From: BS150m-G50 sp964501185 [NCBI: uncultured Bacteroidia bacterium]
Lineage (GTDB): Bacteria; CAIWAD01; BS150m-G50
Direction: 5' to 3'
DNA: 16,435 bases
Assembly: GCA_964501185.1 (NCBI GenBank)
Contig: CAZCRT010000048.1
Coordinates: forward strand, 1-16,435
Positions 16,403 through 16,435 of the stretch are shown here, one piece after another. Under the pieces are notes generated by a model that was given only the letters and a program-made list of their open reading frames with translations, made no database searches and had not been told where the DNA came from. How positions within the stretch are numbered: position 1 is the stretch's first letter; the number at the start of each line of letters is the position of its first letter. Both the position numbers and the translations under genes were made by a program.

Positions 16403-16435
16403 ATACGAAGGTTAGAGGAAAGAAGCAAAACAAAG
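16403..16435 (+). repeat. 33-nt direct repeat, second copy, cut by the sequence end
   Basis: Identical over all 33 visible bases to 16290-16322. The sequence stops inside or at the end of this copy, so its full length and the number of further copies are unknown. Confidence 0.9.

Larger units (their letters stand above)
16087..16435. other. 349-nt non-coding right edge
   Basis: No gene is supported. It should hold the promoter of the minus-strand HMG-CoA synthase block, but I found no convincing -35/-10 pair. The distal part holds a 33-nt direct repeat and a strong hairpin, listed separately. Confidence 0.5.

Noticed and set aside
16290-16435. CRISPR array
   Set aside because: Only two copies are visible, the intervening segment is 80 nt and contains its own hairpin, and no cas gene is near.

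Overview
This window most likely comes from a Gram-negative, outer-membrane-bearing bacterium of about 50% GC. It encodes a Sec-exported beta-barrel with a plug-like N-terminus and a secreted metallophosphoesterase, together with several enzymes of archaeal type. The mix resembles uncultured lineages around the FCB superphylum, but no marker gene here fixes the taxonomy, so that placement is a low-confidence inference. No rRNA, tRNA, integrase or transposase was seen.

Left part (1-6294, all + strand). A possibly structured leader precedes a membrane protein resembling the S component of an ECF vitamin transporter. Its stop overlaps the GTG start of an outer-membrane plug/barrel protein, which suggests a paired inner- and outer-membrane uptake system. 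A small four-helix-bundle (S23/IVP family) gene follows, with copies of a degenerate 7-nt repeat on both sides in opposite orientation. The right-hand repeat array has become part of the coding sequence for the signal peptide of the next gene, a metallophosphoesterase with a CBM9-like C-terminal domain. An ACR3-type arsenite exporter with no arsR or arsC beside it follows.

Middle part (6295-8674). A GTG-initiated short-chain-type acyl-CoA dehydrogenase and a TauE/SafE-family permease lie on the + strand. They converge with the minus-strand operons at a pair of inverted REP-like hairpins.

Right part (8675-16435, all genes on - strand). Read from the right, the first block is an archaeal-type HMG-CoA synthase, an SCP-x/archaeal-type thiolase and a DUF35 zinc-ribbon/OB protein. 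In archaea these three form the channelling complex that makes HMG-CoA from acetyl-CoA. After a hairpin-rich 255-nt spacer comes a leucine-catabolism block: methylcrotonyl-CoA carboxylase beta, methylglutaconyl-CoA hydratase, and an alpha subunit split into a biotin carboxylase and a biotin-carrier protein. The two halves add up to a normal full-length alpha subunit, and the break lies at a run of five G. HMG-CoA is the product of one block and the end-point of the other, and no HMG-CoA lyase or HMG-CoA reductase lies in the window. This suggests either lyase-free degradation of HMG-CoA to acetyl-CoA or synthesis of branched C5 acyl-CoA from HMG-CoA.

The right edge carries a 33-nt direct repeat whose second copy is cut by the end of the sequence, so the sequence may stop because of a repeat.
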